Shown: piece after piece, positions 16,593 through 26,364 of the stretch
Numbering within the stretch: the stretch's first letter is position 1
How the letters are laid out: each line of letters begins with the position of its first letter
The notes under the pieces: model-generated
The model's database searches: none
Told to the model about the DNA's origin: nothing
What the model saw: the letters and a program-made list of their open reading frames with translations, nothing else
Made by a program: the position numbers and the translations under genes
Source of the DNA: Vagococcus silagei
GTDB lineage: Bacteria; Bacillota; Bacilli; Lactobacillales; Vagococcaceae
DNA: 64,000 bases
Assembly (NCBI RefSeq): GCF_004795745.1
Contig: NZ_SDGV01000022.1
Location: 25,161-89,160, forward strand
Direction of reading: 5' to 3'

Positions 16593-19187
16593 TTAACCTT
16601 TATACGCATCAATAATAATTTGTTTTAGTTCGCTAATTAATGGTTCTTTAGGATTAGCTGTTGTACATTGATCTTCATAAGCAAGTTCAGCCATACGGTC
16701 GACAGTGCTATCAAGAATTTCTTGTGTCACACCTTGAGCTTTCAAGTTCATTTCAATACCACAACGACGTCCTAATTCAGTGATTTCTTTCGCTAAAGCT
16801 TCTACTAATTCTGCTGTTGTATTACCTTTTAGTCCTAAGAAGCGGGCAATATCAGCATAGTCTGTATCAGCTCTAAAGAAGTCATATTTAGGGAATAATG
16901 CATGTTTAGATGGATCTTTTGCATTATAACGTACCACGTGTGGTAACAGAATCGCATTTGTACGACCATGTGGAATATCATACTCGCCACCAATTTTATG
17001 GGCAATTGAGTGACTAATTCCTAAGAATGCATTGGCAAACGCCATACCGGCCATTGTTGAAGCATTATGCATTTTTTCTCTATTTTCTAAGTTAGGATTT
17101 TTAACTGAATCTTCAAGATAATCAAAGACTAAACGAATCGCTTGTAAACTTAAACCGCGTGTATAATCTGATGCCATTACAGATACATAAGATTCAATCG
17201 CATGAGTTAAAACGTCCATTCCTGTATCAGCAGTTACTGAAGCTGGGACACTCATTACAAATTGTACGTCAACGATTGCTACATCTGGTGTTAAGGCATA
17301 ATCTGCTAATGGATATTTCACGTGTGTTTCACTATCAGTGATAACGGCAAATGGTGTCACTTCTGCACCAGTACCTGATGTTGTTGGGATACATACCATT
17401 TTCGCTTTATTGGCAATTGGTAAACGATACGCACGTTTACGAATGTCTAAGAATTTTTGTTTAGCGCCAAAGAAGTCTGTTTCTGGATGTTCGTAGAATA
17501 ACCACATACCTTTAGCCGCATCAATTGCTGATCCACCACCGATTGCAATTACTGTGTCAGGTTCGAATTCGCGCATTTTTCTTGTTCCTGCTTCAACTGT
17601 TTTTGTTGAAGGGTTAGGTTCAACATCAGAGAACATTTCGAAAACAACTTTGTTACTACGTTTGTATAGTTCACGAATTACTTTATCGGCATAGCCAAAT
17701 TTAACCATACCAGGGTCACAAACGATAAAGACACGTTCAACATTTTGCATTTTTTGTAAGTATTGAATTGAGTTCTTTTCAAAGTAGATTTTTTCAGGTA
17801 ATTTAAACCATTGCATATTATTTCTCCGTTTCGTTAATGTTTTTGTATTAATCAAGTTAATCGCTGTTACATTTTTTGAAACTGAGTTCTTACCATAAGA
17901 ACCACAACCTAATGTTAATGATGGAATCATCTCATTGTAAATATCACCAATCCCACCTTGAGCAGCTGGACAGTTGATTAAGATACGACATGCGTTCATA
18001 CGAATACCATATTCAAGTTGTAAATCTTCATCTTCTGAATGCAGCACTGCTGTATGTCCTTCACCACTTAATTTCAGCATTCTCTCACATAATTGTAAGC
18101 CATGTTCAGTATGATTTGCTTTGAACATTGCTAAGACTGGCGATAATTTTTCACGAGATAATGGATATTTTTCACCAGCATCTGGTAATTCAGCAATCAG
18201 AATCTTAGTTCCCGCTGGCACTTTGATTCCTGCAAGTTTTGCAATCGATACTGCAGAGTGACCAACGATTTTTGGATTAACTGCTGTTTTTGCTTCATTC
18301 ATTACAGCACCTTCAAGTTTTTCTAACTCTTCAGGTTTTACAATATAAACTTGATGCGCTTGGAATTCTGCTTTCACTTCATCATAGATTTCTTTATCAA
18401 CGATAATACCTTGTTCTGACGCACAGATCATACCATTATCAAATGATTTTGAAACAATTAAATCATTAACAGCACGTTTAACTTTAGCTGTTTTTTCAAT
18501 ATATGCAGGTGTGTTACCAGGGCCCACGCCTAATGCTGGTTTACCAGTTGAGTAAGCAGCTTTGACCATCGCTGATCCACCTGTTGCTAAAACAATTGCC
18601 ACACCATCATGATTCATTAAAGCATTTGTTGCTTCTAATGATGGGTGTTCAATCCATTGAATACAATCTTTAGGAGCTCCAGCTTCAATCGCTGCGTCAC
18701 GTACGATACGGGCAGCTTCAGCAGAACATTTTTGAGCGCTTGGATGGAAAGCAAAAATAATTGGGTTTCTTGTTTTCAAAGCAATAATCGCTTTAAAAAT
18801 TGTTGTTGATGTTGGGTTAGTTGTTGGTGTCACACCACAGACAACTCCGACAGGATCGGCAATTTCCATGATACCTTTTTGTTCATCTTCATTGATGACA
18901 CCGACAGTTTTATTATATTTAATACTATTCCAAATGTTTTCAGAGGCAAACATATTTTTAATTGCTTTATCTTCAACAATCCCACGGCCAGTTTCTTCAA
19001 CAGCCATTTTAGCTAAAAGCATGTGTTTATCTAGAGCTGACATCGCCATGTGGTGAACCATTTTATCCACATCTTCTTGTTCAAATGCTTTTAATTCTGA
19101 TAAGGCATTTTGACCTTTAGCCACCATTTCATTGATAAACTCTTGGACGTTTTCTACTTCTTTTTTTGCTTTATTTTCTTTTGCCAT
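16593..19187 (-). CDS. adhE: Bifunctional acetaldehyde-CoA/alcohol dehydrogenase AdhE
   Basis: 864 residues, a natural fusion. The first ~440 residues are an aldehyde dehydrogenase (GVGPGNTPAY, catalytic Cys in NGMICASEQG) that reduces acetyl-CoA to acetaldehyde. The rest is an iron-dependent alcohol dehydrogenase (GGGSAIDAAKGMW, metal-ligand block HSIAHKIGGEYDIPHGRTNA) that makes ethanol. It recycles NADH in fermentation and forms spirosomes in relatives. The ATG at 19187 follows GGAGGG; an in-frame start at 19202 is upstream of that site. Long gene with a rich regulatory region, described separately. Confidence 0.97.
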   Translation of the reverse strand: MAKENKAKKEVENVQEFINEMVAKGQNALSELKAFEQEDVDKMVHHMAMSALDKHMLLAKMAVEETGRGIVEDKAIKNMFASENIWNSIKYNKTVGVINEDEQKGIMEIADPVGVVCGVTPTTNPTSTTIFKAIIALKTRNPIIFAFHPSAQKCSAEAARIVRDAAIEAGAPKDCIQWIEHPSLEATNALMNHDGVAIVLATGGSAMVKAAYSTGKPALGVGPGNTPAYIEKTAKVKRAVNDLIVSKSFDNGMICASEQGIIVDKEIYDEVKAEFQAHQVYIVKPEELEKLEGAVMNEAKTAVNPKIVGHSAVSIAKLAGIKVPAGTKILIAELPDAGEKYPLSREKLSPVLAMFKANHTEHGLQLCERMLKLSGEGHTAVLHSEDEDLQLEYGIRMNACRILINCPAAQGGIGDIYNEMIPSLTLGCGSYGKNSVSKNVTAINLINTKTLTKRRNNMQWFKLPEKIYFEKNSIQYLQKMQNVERVFIVCDPGMVKFGYADKVIRELYKRSNKVVFEMFSDVEPNPSTKTVEAGTRKMREFEPDTVIAIGGGSAIDAAKGMWLFYEHPETDFFGAKQKFLDIRKRAYRLPIANKAKMVCIPTTSGTGAEVTPFAVITDSETHVKYPLADYALTPDVAIVDVQFVMSVPASVTADTGMDVLTHAIESYVSVMASDYTRGLSLQAIRLVFDYLEDSVKNPNLENREKMHNASTMAGMAFANAFLGISHSIAHKIGGEYDIPHGRTNAILLPHVVRYNAKDPSKHALFPKYDFFRADTDYADIARFLGLKGNTTAELVEALAKEITELGRRCGIEMNLKAQGVTQEILDSTVDRMAELAYEDQCTTANPKEPLISELKQIIIDAYKG

Positions 19188-19204
19188 AATATCCCTCCGC
19201 ACTT

Positions 19205-19282
19205 CGTTATGTATTTCACAAATAAAATATAAACCATTTTAGCTGTCTTGTAAAGTGTTTTTGTGATATATTTCACTAAAAA
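19205..19282 (-). promoter_or_regulatory. adhE promoter with Rex operators
   Basis: On the minus strand TTTACA (19249-19254), a 17-base spacer and TATATT (19226-19231) make a good promoter. TTGTGATATATTTCACTA (19261-19278), just upstream of the -35, is a near-perfect Rex operator (consensus TTGTGAAATATTTCACAA). A second half-site (TATTTCACAAAT, 19212-19223) covers the likely transcription start, and a third half lies near 19298. Rex would release the promoter when NADH/NAD rises, the normal logic for adhE. Confidence 0.75.
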
Positions 19283-19340
19283 TCAAAAGAATACGTTTTC
19301 ACAAACAATTTTTTCATGTTTCCTTAAAAACAAAGGTTTT

Positions 19341-19355
19341 AGATAGCGTTTACAT
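19341..19355 (-). promoter_or_regulatory. cre site (CcpA) upstream of adhE
   Basis: Read on the minus strand, ATGTAAACGCTATCT matches every fixed position of WTGNAANCGNWNNCW. It lies about 90 bases upstream of the -35. Confidence 0.65.
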
Positions 19356-19463
19356 TTGTTTTTGAAAATTTTTTTTGTTACTTTTTCTCAATTCTAATAA
19401 TAATTTTATTCATTCCAATCCTATCAGAATTGAGAATATTTTTAACGATTGATAATATTGTAC

Positions 19464-19506
19464 GAAAAAAAAGACCCTAACCAAATGTTTGGTTAAAGCC
19501 CTTGCT
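19464..19506 (-). terminator. Terminator after yajC
   Basis: TAACCAAA and TTTGGTTA form a stem followed, on the minus strand, by eight T. Confidence 0.75.
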
Positions 19507-19510
19507 TAAA

Positions 19511-19858
19511 TTAAGCATCTTTATTTTCTTCTTCAGTTTCTTCGATGACTGTTTCAACAACTTCAACTGGAGCTTCTTCTTCTGTTTGAGTTGGTTGAGA
19601 ACTTCTTACAGTCTTGATTGCACCACGTTCAAATTCTAAGTAAATACCTTCACAGTCTAAAGTAATTGTGCCTTTATCTTCGTTGACTTCACTGATTACA
19701 CCGTATAAACCACCGATTGTTACAACTTCGTCGCCAGATTTCATGCTGTTTAACAACTCTTGACGTTCTTTTTGTTGTTTTCTTTGTGTACGAGTCATGA
19801 AAAACATCATCCCACCTAAAACAACAATCGGAAGTAATAAACTTGCCATTTGATTCAT
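19511..19858 (-). CDS. yajC: Preprotein translocase accessory subunit YajC
   Basis: 115 residues: an N-terminal membrane helix (LLLPIVVLGGMMFFMTRT), then the conserved KQQKERQELLNSMKSGDEVVTIGGLYGVI and an acidic tail. YajC associates with SecDF-SecYEG. It closes the queA-tgt-yajC group. Confidence 0.93.
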   Translation of the reverse strand: MNQMASLLLPIVVLGGMMFFMTRTQRKQQKERQELLNSMKSGDEVVTIGGLYGVISEVNEDKGTITLDCEGIYLEFERGAIKTVRSSQPTQTEEEAPVEVVETVIEETEEENKDA

Positions 19859-19939
19859 ATTTCCACCTCTATTCTCTCTTGTCTACATAAAACACTTTAA
19901 CAAATTTTATCTTAATACACTAGTTTTAATTCATTAATT

Positions 19940-21085
<1,146 letters not shown>

Positions 21086-21129
21086 CTATGACCCTTCTTT
21101 CATTGTTTTTATTTGGTGTGATGCTTTTG

Positions 21130-21381
21130 CTTTATTTAATCCGGGGTTCGTGGTCAGAAATTCAGCACCAAGTCAATCCTGTAAATAAATCAAAAATCGA
21201 TTTTTTTACAGGATTGCCTTGCTGTTCATTTCTAAGCGACCACTCACCCCCTTTATTTAATCTGGAATTCAAGTGCTGAGACTCGGCATTAAGTCCATCC
21301 ATCTATTCAGACAAAAAACGTCTGATCACATGGATTACCTTACTGCTCGTCCCAAAACGCCCTTTCATTCACTTTATTTAA
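21130..21381. repeat. Two tandem palindromic repeats between queA and tgt
   Basis: CTTTATTTAA occurs at 21130, 21251 and 21372, exactly 121 bases apart, the last at the queA stop. Between these lie two 111-base units, each a long hairpin. Unit 1 pairs AATCCTGTAAA with TTTACAGGATT; unit 2 pairs ATCCAT with ATGGAT and CAGAC with GTCTG. The units differ at many bases but keep pairing, and share CAAG/CTTG or TAAG/CTTA joints. A relative in the other orientation is at 24781-24902. No coding potential. Confidence 0.7.
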
Positions 21382-22408
21382 CGAACATGGCGTCACCGAA
21401 GCTGAAGAAACGGTATTTTTCGTCTACGGCATGTTGGTATGCGTTTAGAACATTGTCTTTACCGGCAAAGGCACTGACTAGCATAATTAATGTTGATTTT
21501 GGCAAATGGAAATTTGTTGAAAAAGCATCAACTAATGTAAATTCATAGCCTGGTTTGATAAAAATATCAGTCCAACCACTATCGGCTTGAATGTCGCCAC
21601 TGAATTTAGTTCCAATCGTTTCAAGCGTGCGAATTGATGTTGTACCTACCGCTACAATACGGCCACCTGCTGCTTTAATTGCTCGTAATTTCGCAGCTGA
21701 TTCTTCGGATAATTCATAGAATTCACTATGCATCTCATGATTATCAACATCATCAACGCTCACTGGACGAAATGTTCCTAAACCTACATGTAAGGTTAAA
21801 TAAACCAATTTAACCCCTTTAGCTTGAATCTTTTCTAATAATTCATTGGTAAAATGTAAGCCTGCTGTTGGTGCTGCAGCTGAACCATTTTCTTTCGCAT
21901 ACACTGTTTGATATCGCTCGTTATCTTGCAACGTTTCTTTAATATATGGTGGTAAAGGCATTTCACCTAACGACTCTAAAATCTCCAAAAAGACACCTTC
22001 ATAGCTAAAATCAATCATTCGTCCACCGTGTTCAAGTTCTTCAACAACAGTCGCTTTTAAGCGTCCATCACCAAAAGAAATTTCTGTCCCAATTTTAGCA
22101 CGTTTCGCTGGTTTAACTAAAGTTTCCCAACGATCGCCTTCAGTATTGGTTAATAATAGGACTTCTAAATGTCCGCCTGTTTCAGGTTTTTCACCATGCA
22201 GACGTGCTGGTAAAACGCGCGTATTGTTCATCACAAGTGCATCGCCCTCATGAAGTTCATCAATAATATCAAAAAAATATTTATCTTCAGTTTGACCTGT
22301 TTCTTTATCTAAAATTAACAAGCGAGACGTTGCTCTTTCTTTTAAGGGCGTCTGCGCAATTAATTCTTCTGGTAAATCAAAATCAAAATCTGATGTACTT
22401 AATGTCAT
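21374..22408 (-). CDS. queA: S-adenosylmethionine:tRNA ribosyltransferase-isomerase
   Basis: 344 residues, full length. It transfers and rearranges the ribosyl part of SAM onto preQ1-tRNA to give epoxyqueuosine. Begins with [23 protein letters not shown] and carries [22 protein letters not shown] and [10 protein letters not shown], all hallmarks of QueA. Same strand as tgt and yajC but separated from tgt by 288 bases of palindromic repeats, so co-transcription is likely though not assured. Confidence 0.96.
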   Translation of the reverse strand: MTLSTSDFDFDLPEELIAQTPLKERATSRLLILDKETGQTEDKYFFDIIDELHEGDALVMNNTRVLPARLHGEKPETGGHLEVLLLTNTEGDRWETLVKPAKRAKIGTEISFGDGRLKATVVEELEHGGRMIDFSYEGVFLEILESLGEMPLPPYIKETLQDNERYQTVYAKENGSAAAPTAGLHFTNELLEKIQAKGVKLVYLTLHVGLGTFRPVSVDDVDNHEMHSEFYELSEESAAKLRAIKAAGGRIVAVGTTSIRTLETIGTKFSGDIQADSGWTDIFIKPGYEFTLVDAFSTNFHLPKSTLIMLVSAFAGKDNVLNAYQHAVDEKYRFFSFGDAMFVK

Positions 22409-22492
22409 CTCTTGTCACCTTTTCTTTTCAAGTCTTTCTGTTGTATTCTATCATCTTTAGTCCAAAATAAAAACATCTAGCCCTACTTTTCG

Positions 22493-22582
22493 TTAGCAGC
22501 TGTTTCAATCTCAACAAAGGAAAAGGAAGTGTGACTTTAAAAGTAAGCCATACTTCCTTAATTTCAAACAAACGGTGCTACA
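22493..22582. repeat. Imperfect palindrome upstream of queA
   Basis: TAGCA with GTTT on the left pairs with AAAC and TGCTA on the right; inside, GGAAGTGTG pairs with CATACTTCC around 22525-22558. It may act as a terminator for the CsbD-like gene, though the T tract is poor. Confidence 0.45.
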
Positions 22583-22641
22583 AAAATAGCTTCGGTAAAA
22601 ATAAGCCGAACACTTAATTATAATCTCGTATGTATCTTTCA

Positions 22642-22992
22642 TTAATTTGTCTTATTTTGTAGTTTGTCCTTCAAATCATTTGTGCTTGTCACACGGTCCA
22701 TAAACTCTTTTGTTTTACCTTTTAAATCGTCACCCACGCCCGAACTGGCTACTTGATCGACAATTTTTGAAGTTTGAATTGCTACATCATGTAGCACATC
22801 TTTAGAATTCCCAACAAATTGATCAACTTTTCCTTCTGCTTTCAATTCATCGTTGCCTATAATCGAACCTGTTGCTTCTTTGACTTTGCCCTTAATGACT
22901 AAAGGATTTAAAGAAGGCTTGCGATTCTTCTTCCAAATCGCAAATGCTGCAACTGCTCCTAGAGAGCCTAAAATTAAACCTGTTTTTTTCAT
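22642..22992 (-). CDS. CsbD-like stress protein with N-terminal membrane segment
   Basis: 116 residues from the ATG at 22992. A short hydrophobic N terminus (KTGLILGSLGAVAAFAIWKK) is followed by a CsbD-type core, KGKVKEATGSIIGNDELKAEG, and an amphipathic helical tail. CsbD proteins are small sigma-B or general-stress proteins of unknown mechanism. An ATG at 23001 is only two bases from AAAGG, so the later one is preferred. It lies inside what is usually a ruvAB-queA-tgt cluster. Confidence 0.75.
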   Translation of the reverse strand: MKKTGLILGSLGAVAAFAIWKKNRKPSLNPLVIKGKVKEATGSIIGNDELKAEGKVDQFVGNSKDVLHDVAIQTSKIVDQVASSGVGDDLKGKTKEFMDRVTSTNDLKDKLQNKTN

Positions 22993-23091
22993 AATATGCA
23001 TCGCCTTTCATGTGTTCGTTATACTATCCATTATAGCGAAACATTGACAAAAAGGCTCATCATAACCCTTATAAAGATTAATAAGTATTCC

Positions 23092-24108
23092 TTAAGTGTT
23101 ATTTGGATTAATATATCCCAGATGATCATAGGCTAAATCCGTGACCATCCGACCACGTGGTGTACGTTTCAGAAAACCTTTTTGAATCAAATAAGGTTCA
23201 TACATGTCTTCAACAGTTTCCATCTCTTCGCTTATATTAACCGCAATCGTTGAAAGCCCAACAGGACCTCCTTGATAAAGTTCAATCATTGTTTTTAATA
23301 ATTTTTGATCAACATAATCGAGGCCTTTGTCATCGACTTGGAGTAGTTGAAGCGCTCGGTCAGCAATTTTAACATCAATCTGACCATTGCCTTCAACTTG
23401 TGCTACATCACGTACACGTTTTAGTAAACGATTGGCTATTCGAGGTGTCCCTCTCGAACGACGTGCAATTTCGAGTGCACCTAAATCTAAGATATCAGTC
23501 GCGAAGATTTCAGCTGAACGCAAAACAATCTCTTGTAAATCCGTTTCCTCGTAGTATTGCATATGCGAAATAATCCCAAAACGATCTCGCAAGGGAGCTG
23601 ATAGCATTCCTGCCCGTGTTGTTGCCCCAATCAACGTGAATGGGGGTAAAGGAAAATGAACGGGATGCGCGGTTGGCCCTTGCCCCACAATAATATCGAC
23701 ATAAAAGTCTTCCATCGCAGAATAGAGTAATTCTTCAGCAACACGTGGTAAGCGATGAATCTCATCAATAAACAAGACATCGCCTGGCTCTAATTCATTA
23801 AGCATAGCGACTAAATCACCAGGTCGTTCAATTGCAGGGCCACTTGTCGTTTTAATTGAAACATTCATTTCATTCGCAATCACCATTGCCATCGTTGTTT
23901 TACCTAATCCCGGAGGACCATATAATAAAACATGGTCCAATGTTTCATTCCTTTGGCGTGCTGCTTGAATGTAGATAGAGAGTTCTTCTTTCACTTTATC
24001 CTGACCAATATATTGTGATAAATATTGCGGTCTCAATGATTTTTCAATCATTTCTTCATTTTCTTCGATTATCTCACTCGAAAGGATACGATTCTCTTCA
24101 TCAGACAT
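23092..24108 (-). CDS. ruvB: Holliday junction branch migration helicase RuvB
   Basis: 338 residues. AAA+ motor with Walker [12 protein letters not shown], Walker [10 protein letters not shown], sensor GATTRAGML, arginine-finger region RDRFGI, and a C-terminal winged helix ending in [12 protein letters not shown]. It works with RuvA, encoded 12 bases upstream, to move Holliday junctions. Confidence 0.97.
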   Translation of the reverse strand: MSDEENRILSSEIIEENEEMIEKSLRPQYLSQYIGQDKVKEELSIYIQAARQRNETLDHVLLYGPPGLGKTTMAMVIANEMNVSIKTTSGPAIERPGDLVAMLNELEPGDVLFIDEIHRLPRVAEELLYSAMEDFYVDIIVGQGPTAHPVHFPLPPFTLIGATTRAGMLSAPLRDRFGIISHMQYYEETDLQEIVLRSAEIFATDILDLGALEIARRSRGTPRIANRLLKRVRDVAQVEGNGQIDVKIADRALQLLQVDDKGLDYVDQKLLKTMIELYQGGPVGLSTIAVNISEEMETVEDMYEPYLIQKGFLKRTPRGRMVTDLAYDHLGYINPNNT

Positions 24109-24120
24109 TTACAAGCCTCC

Positions 24121-24738
24121 TTATTTTTTCATTAATAATTTCAAGCCTTGGCGTAAATAATCATCCGTTGTAGCCAAGACTTCTTTTTCTAATTCCTTCG
24201 TGATGCGCTTCAATTCTCGCTCAGTATAACCTAACGCTCTTAGTGCTTCAAGTGCTTCATTTAGCGTACTTTGCGTTGATTGATTAAAGAGTGTTTCCTG
24301 TTTTCCTGCAGCAGCTACCGCATCCGGACTCATTTCAAGACCATCAAGTTTTCCTTGCAAATCAAGCACAATTTGGCGTGCTGTTTTTTTACCAACACCT
24401 GGAAACTTCGTCAAGTAAGCATCATCATTTGTTTCAATCGCATAAACAAGACCGCCGTGGTCATCAGAAGCCATGATTGCTAGACCACTCTTAGGCCCAA
24501 TGCCCGACACACTAATCAACTTCAAAAAGAGTTCTTTTTCTTCTAAAGATCCAAAACCATAGAGTAACTGCGTATCCTCACGCACCACTTGATGAAGATA
24601 GACCAGAACTTCTTTTTGAAAATAACTAGAATATTTAAATGGATTAGCTACCGCAATTTTGTAACCAACCTGATTCACTTCTAAAACAATGTAATAAGGA
24701 CTCACAAAAGTGATAATCCCTTTCATATATTCGTACAC
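24121..24738 (-). CDS. ruvA: Holliday junction DNA-binding protein RuvA
   Basis: 205 residues from a GTG at 24738, seven bases after GGAGG; this gives the usual start ([20 protein letters not shown]). An in-frame ATG at 24756 overlaps the ribosome site. OB-fold N terminus, two helix-hairpin-helix motifs ([13 protein letters not shown] and [16 protein letters not shown]), and a C-terminal RuvB-binding helix domain ending in [12 protein letters not shown]. Confidence 0.96.
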   Translation of the reverse strand: MYEYMKGIITFVSPYYIVLEVNQVGYKIAVANPFKYSSYFQKEVLVYLHQVVREDTQLLYGFGSLEEKELFLKLISVSGIGPKSGLAIMASDDHGGLVYAIETNDDAYLTKFPGVGKKTARQIVLDLQGKLDGLEMSPDAVAAAGKQETLFNQSTQSTLNEALEALRALGYTERELKRITKELEKEVLATTDDYLRQGLKLLMKK

Positions 24739-24780
24739 ACCATTACCTCCGTACACATGTTCCCTAAATTATAACATAGA

Positions 24781-25090
24781 ATAACCCGGTGGTGAAGAAA
24801 GCGTTTTGGAGTGAGCAGTAAGATAAGCGGATGAAGCTGACGGTTTGTGTCAAATTCAGGCGATTAGCTTAATGCCGAACTCCAGCTTTCTGAACCCCGT
24901 CAATAACCCGGTGGTGAAGCTCAGCTCACTGAACCCCGTTACCCAAGGTGATTTTTGGAGCGTTTAGAGGTAAGTCACAAGCCAATCTTGCGAATAAATT
25001 GGTTGATAATTTAATCGCAAGATTGGCTTGTGACCGAACCTCTGCTCCAAAAATCCCGGCTATCTCAAGTGGTGAAGCCGGCGCCTTGTT
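24781..25090. repeat. Cluster of palindromic repeats between ruvA and a GNAT gene
   Basis: Three units fill this 360-base gap. ATAACCCGGTGGTGAAG occurs at 24781 and 24903, 122 bases apart. Unit A (24781-24902) pairs GAAAGC/GCTTTC, GGAGT/ACTCC and GCAGTAAG/CTTAATGC, and is related to the 21261-21371 unit in reverse orientation. A short unit (24903-24943) keeps the same two ends without the insert. Unit B (about 24944-25060) is the strongest: a perfect stem of about 20 bp (around 24993-25012 with 25032-25051) inside AGAGGT/ACCTCT and GGAGC/GCTCC arms. No gene is supported here. Confidence 0.7.
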
Positions 25091-25097
25091 GTGAACA

Positions 25098-25637
25098 TTA
25101 CGCCCTACTATCACCAAACCATTCATCTCGTAGAATTCCATAACGAATCGAATCATAGTACCGGCCATTATAATAACGAACTTGACGCATTTGCCCTTCT
25201 TTAGTCATACCTAACTTTTCACCAACTGACATCATGCCAATATTGCCCGACCACGTTGTAAAACCAATTCTTGGTAGATATTTAAAATGATTGAACAAAT
25301 AATTTAACCATAATTTAAAACACACCGTTCCGATTCCTTTGCCCCAATAAGTAGAATCATATAAACAAATCCCCATCTCTAACCAATGTTTAAGCTCACC
25401 ATCATCCCAATATGAAAAAACTTGACCGACAACCTCTTGATCCACTTCAATCACTGCCATCATCTCAGAAGCGACAAAATTTTCTAATGCCACCGCTTGG
25501 TAGTGTTCAAATGTCATCACAGGTTCATTAAAATATGGTCCATTCCATTTTCTCCACTCTAAATCTTTTTGATAGGCTAACTCCCACAAAAGATAAATAT
25601 CTTGCTCAGTATAAGGACGTAGCTTTACTTTTACCAT
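25098..25637 (-). CDS. GNAT family N-acetyltransferase, RimJ/RimL-like
   Basis: 179 residues with the acetyl-CoA-binding region in ICLYDSTYWGKGIGTVCFKLW (a Q/RxxGxG/A-type loop, here WGKGIG) and a C-terminal NIGMMSVGEKLGMTKEGQMRQ block common to protein N-terminal or small-molecule acetyltransferases. GGAGGAATTTATC precedes the ATG. The substrate cannot be told. A possible 20-codon leader peptide lies upstream on the same strand. Confidence 0.85.
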   Translation of the reverse strand: MVKVKLRPYTEQDIYLLWELAYQKDLEWRKWNGPYFNEPVMTFEHYQAVALENFVASEMMAVIEVDQEVVGQVFSYWDDGELKHWLEMGICLYDSTYWGKGIGTVCFKLWLNYLFNHFKYLPRIGFTTWSGNIGMMSVGEKLGMTKEGQMRQVRYYNGRYYDSIRYGILRDEWFGDSRA

Positions 25638-25723
25638 GATAAATTCCTCCTTATAGGACTTAATAGCATTCTTTACTTTTTCTTAAAAAATTAATCATAA
25701 AACTAGACCAGTTTGGACACATT

Positions 25724-25786
25724 TTATTCATATTTCTTAGCTATTATATGTGTATACCAACAAAACAACCCTAACAAACTTTTCAT
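25724..25786 (-). CDS. Possible 20-residue hydrophobic peptide
   Basis: Too short to recognise. The ATG at 25786 sits eight bases behind a perfect GGAGG site, and the product is MKSLLGLFCWYTHIIAKKYE: hydrophobic first half with Cys and Trp, basic end. The ribosome site lies in the loop of a 10-bp stem (25787-25796 with 25804-25813), which could hide it. It could be a leader peptide for the GNAT gene or a small membrane-active peptide opposed by an antisense RNA. Confidence 0.4.
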   Translation of the reverse strand: MKSLLGLFCWYTHIIAKKYE

Positions 25787-25857
25787 TTTATTTACTCCTC
25801 CAAAGTAAATAAACAACTCCTTTTTTGACCTAAGTTCATCGCTTAGGTTTTTTTTTA
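25750..25857 (+). ncRNA. Putative small or antisense RNA with CU-rich loop
   Basis: A textbook terminator on the plus strand (ACCTAAG/CTTAGGT, 25828-25848, then eight or more T) has no plus-strand gene before it. Upstream is a 10-bp hairpin (25787-25813) that would expose CCTCCAA, complementary to Shine-Dalgarno sites. The transcript would be antisense to the start of the 20-codon ORF. The promoter is unclear; TATTAT (25742) and TATACC (25753) are possible -10 boxes, without a well-spaced -35. Confidence 0.4.
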
Positions 25858-25870
25858 TGCCCTGAAAGAT

Positions 25871-25918
25871 AAAAAGCCTAATCTTCAGTTATGACCTTTG
25901 ATGAAGATTAGGCTTTTC
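25871..25918. terminator. Bidirectional terminator of msrB
   Basis: AAAAGCCTAATCTTCA and TGAAGATTAGGCTTTT flank a 14-base centre; usable in both directions. Confidence 0.85.
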
Positions 25919-25919
25919 A

Positions 25920-26348
25920 TTATTTAAACAAGGTTAGGTACGGACCATATCCTTCTTGTCTCATCTCCCGAACAGGTACAAAGCGTAAGGCTGCACCATT
26001 AATACAGTAACGCAACCCTCCTTGATCAGCCGGACCATCGGTAAAGACATGACCCAAATGAGAATTCGCTGATTGGCTACGGACTTCAACTCGTGCACGA
26101 CTCAAACTTAAATCTTCTAACTCTTTTAAAATCGCAATCGGTTTAGTAAAAGAAGGCCATCCACATCCCGCATCATATTTATCTTTTGAAGAGAATAAAG
26201 GTTCACCACTTACGATATCGACATAAATGCCCTCTTCAAACATACGATCATATTCACTCGAAAATGGATGTTCAGTCCCATTTTCTTGCGTTACTTGATA
26301 TTGTAATGGCGTTAAACGTTGACGTAGCTCTTGTTCTGTTGGTTTCAT
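25920..26348 (-). CDS. msrB: Peptide-methionine (R)-S-oxide reductase
   Basis: 142 residues. It repairs Met-R-sulfoxide with thioredoxin. The SelR signature [14 protein letters not shown] and the catalytic Cys in [14 protein letters not shown] are present. The structural zinc CxxC pairs of many MsrB proteins are missing: the usual first pair is replaced by [12 protein letters not shown], so this is the zinc-free form. Follows mutL on the same strand. Confidence 0.95.
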   Translation of the reverse strand: MKPTEQELRQRLTPLQYQVTQENGTEHPFSSEYDRMFEEGIYVDIVSGEPLFSSKDKYDAGCGWPSFTKPIAILKELEDLSLSRARVEVRSQSANSHLGHVFTDGPADQGGLRYCINGAALRFVPVREMRQEGYGPYLTLFK

Positions 26349-26364
26349 TTTGAGTCCTCCTCAA

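Noticed and set aside
21130..21381. CRISPR array between queA and tgt
   Set aside because: Only two units of about 121 bases, each a self-complementary hairpin; no short identical repeats with unique spacers and no cas genes nearby.
24926..25168. 80-codon minus-strand frame before the GNAT gene end
   Set aside because: Runs through the palindromic repeat and overlaps the GNAT gene in another frame; no ribosome site.
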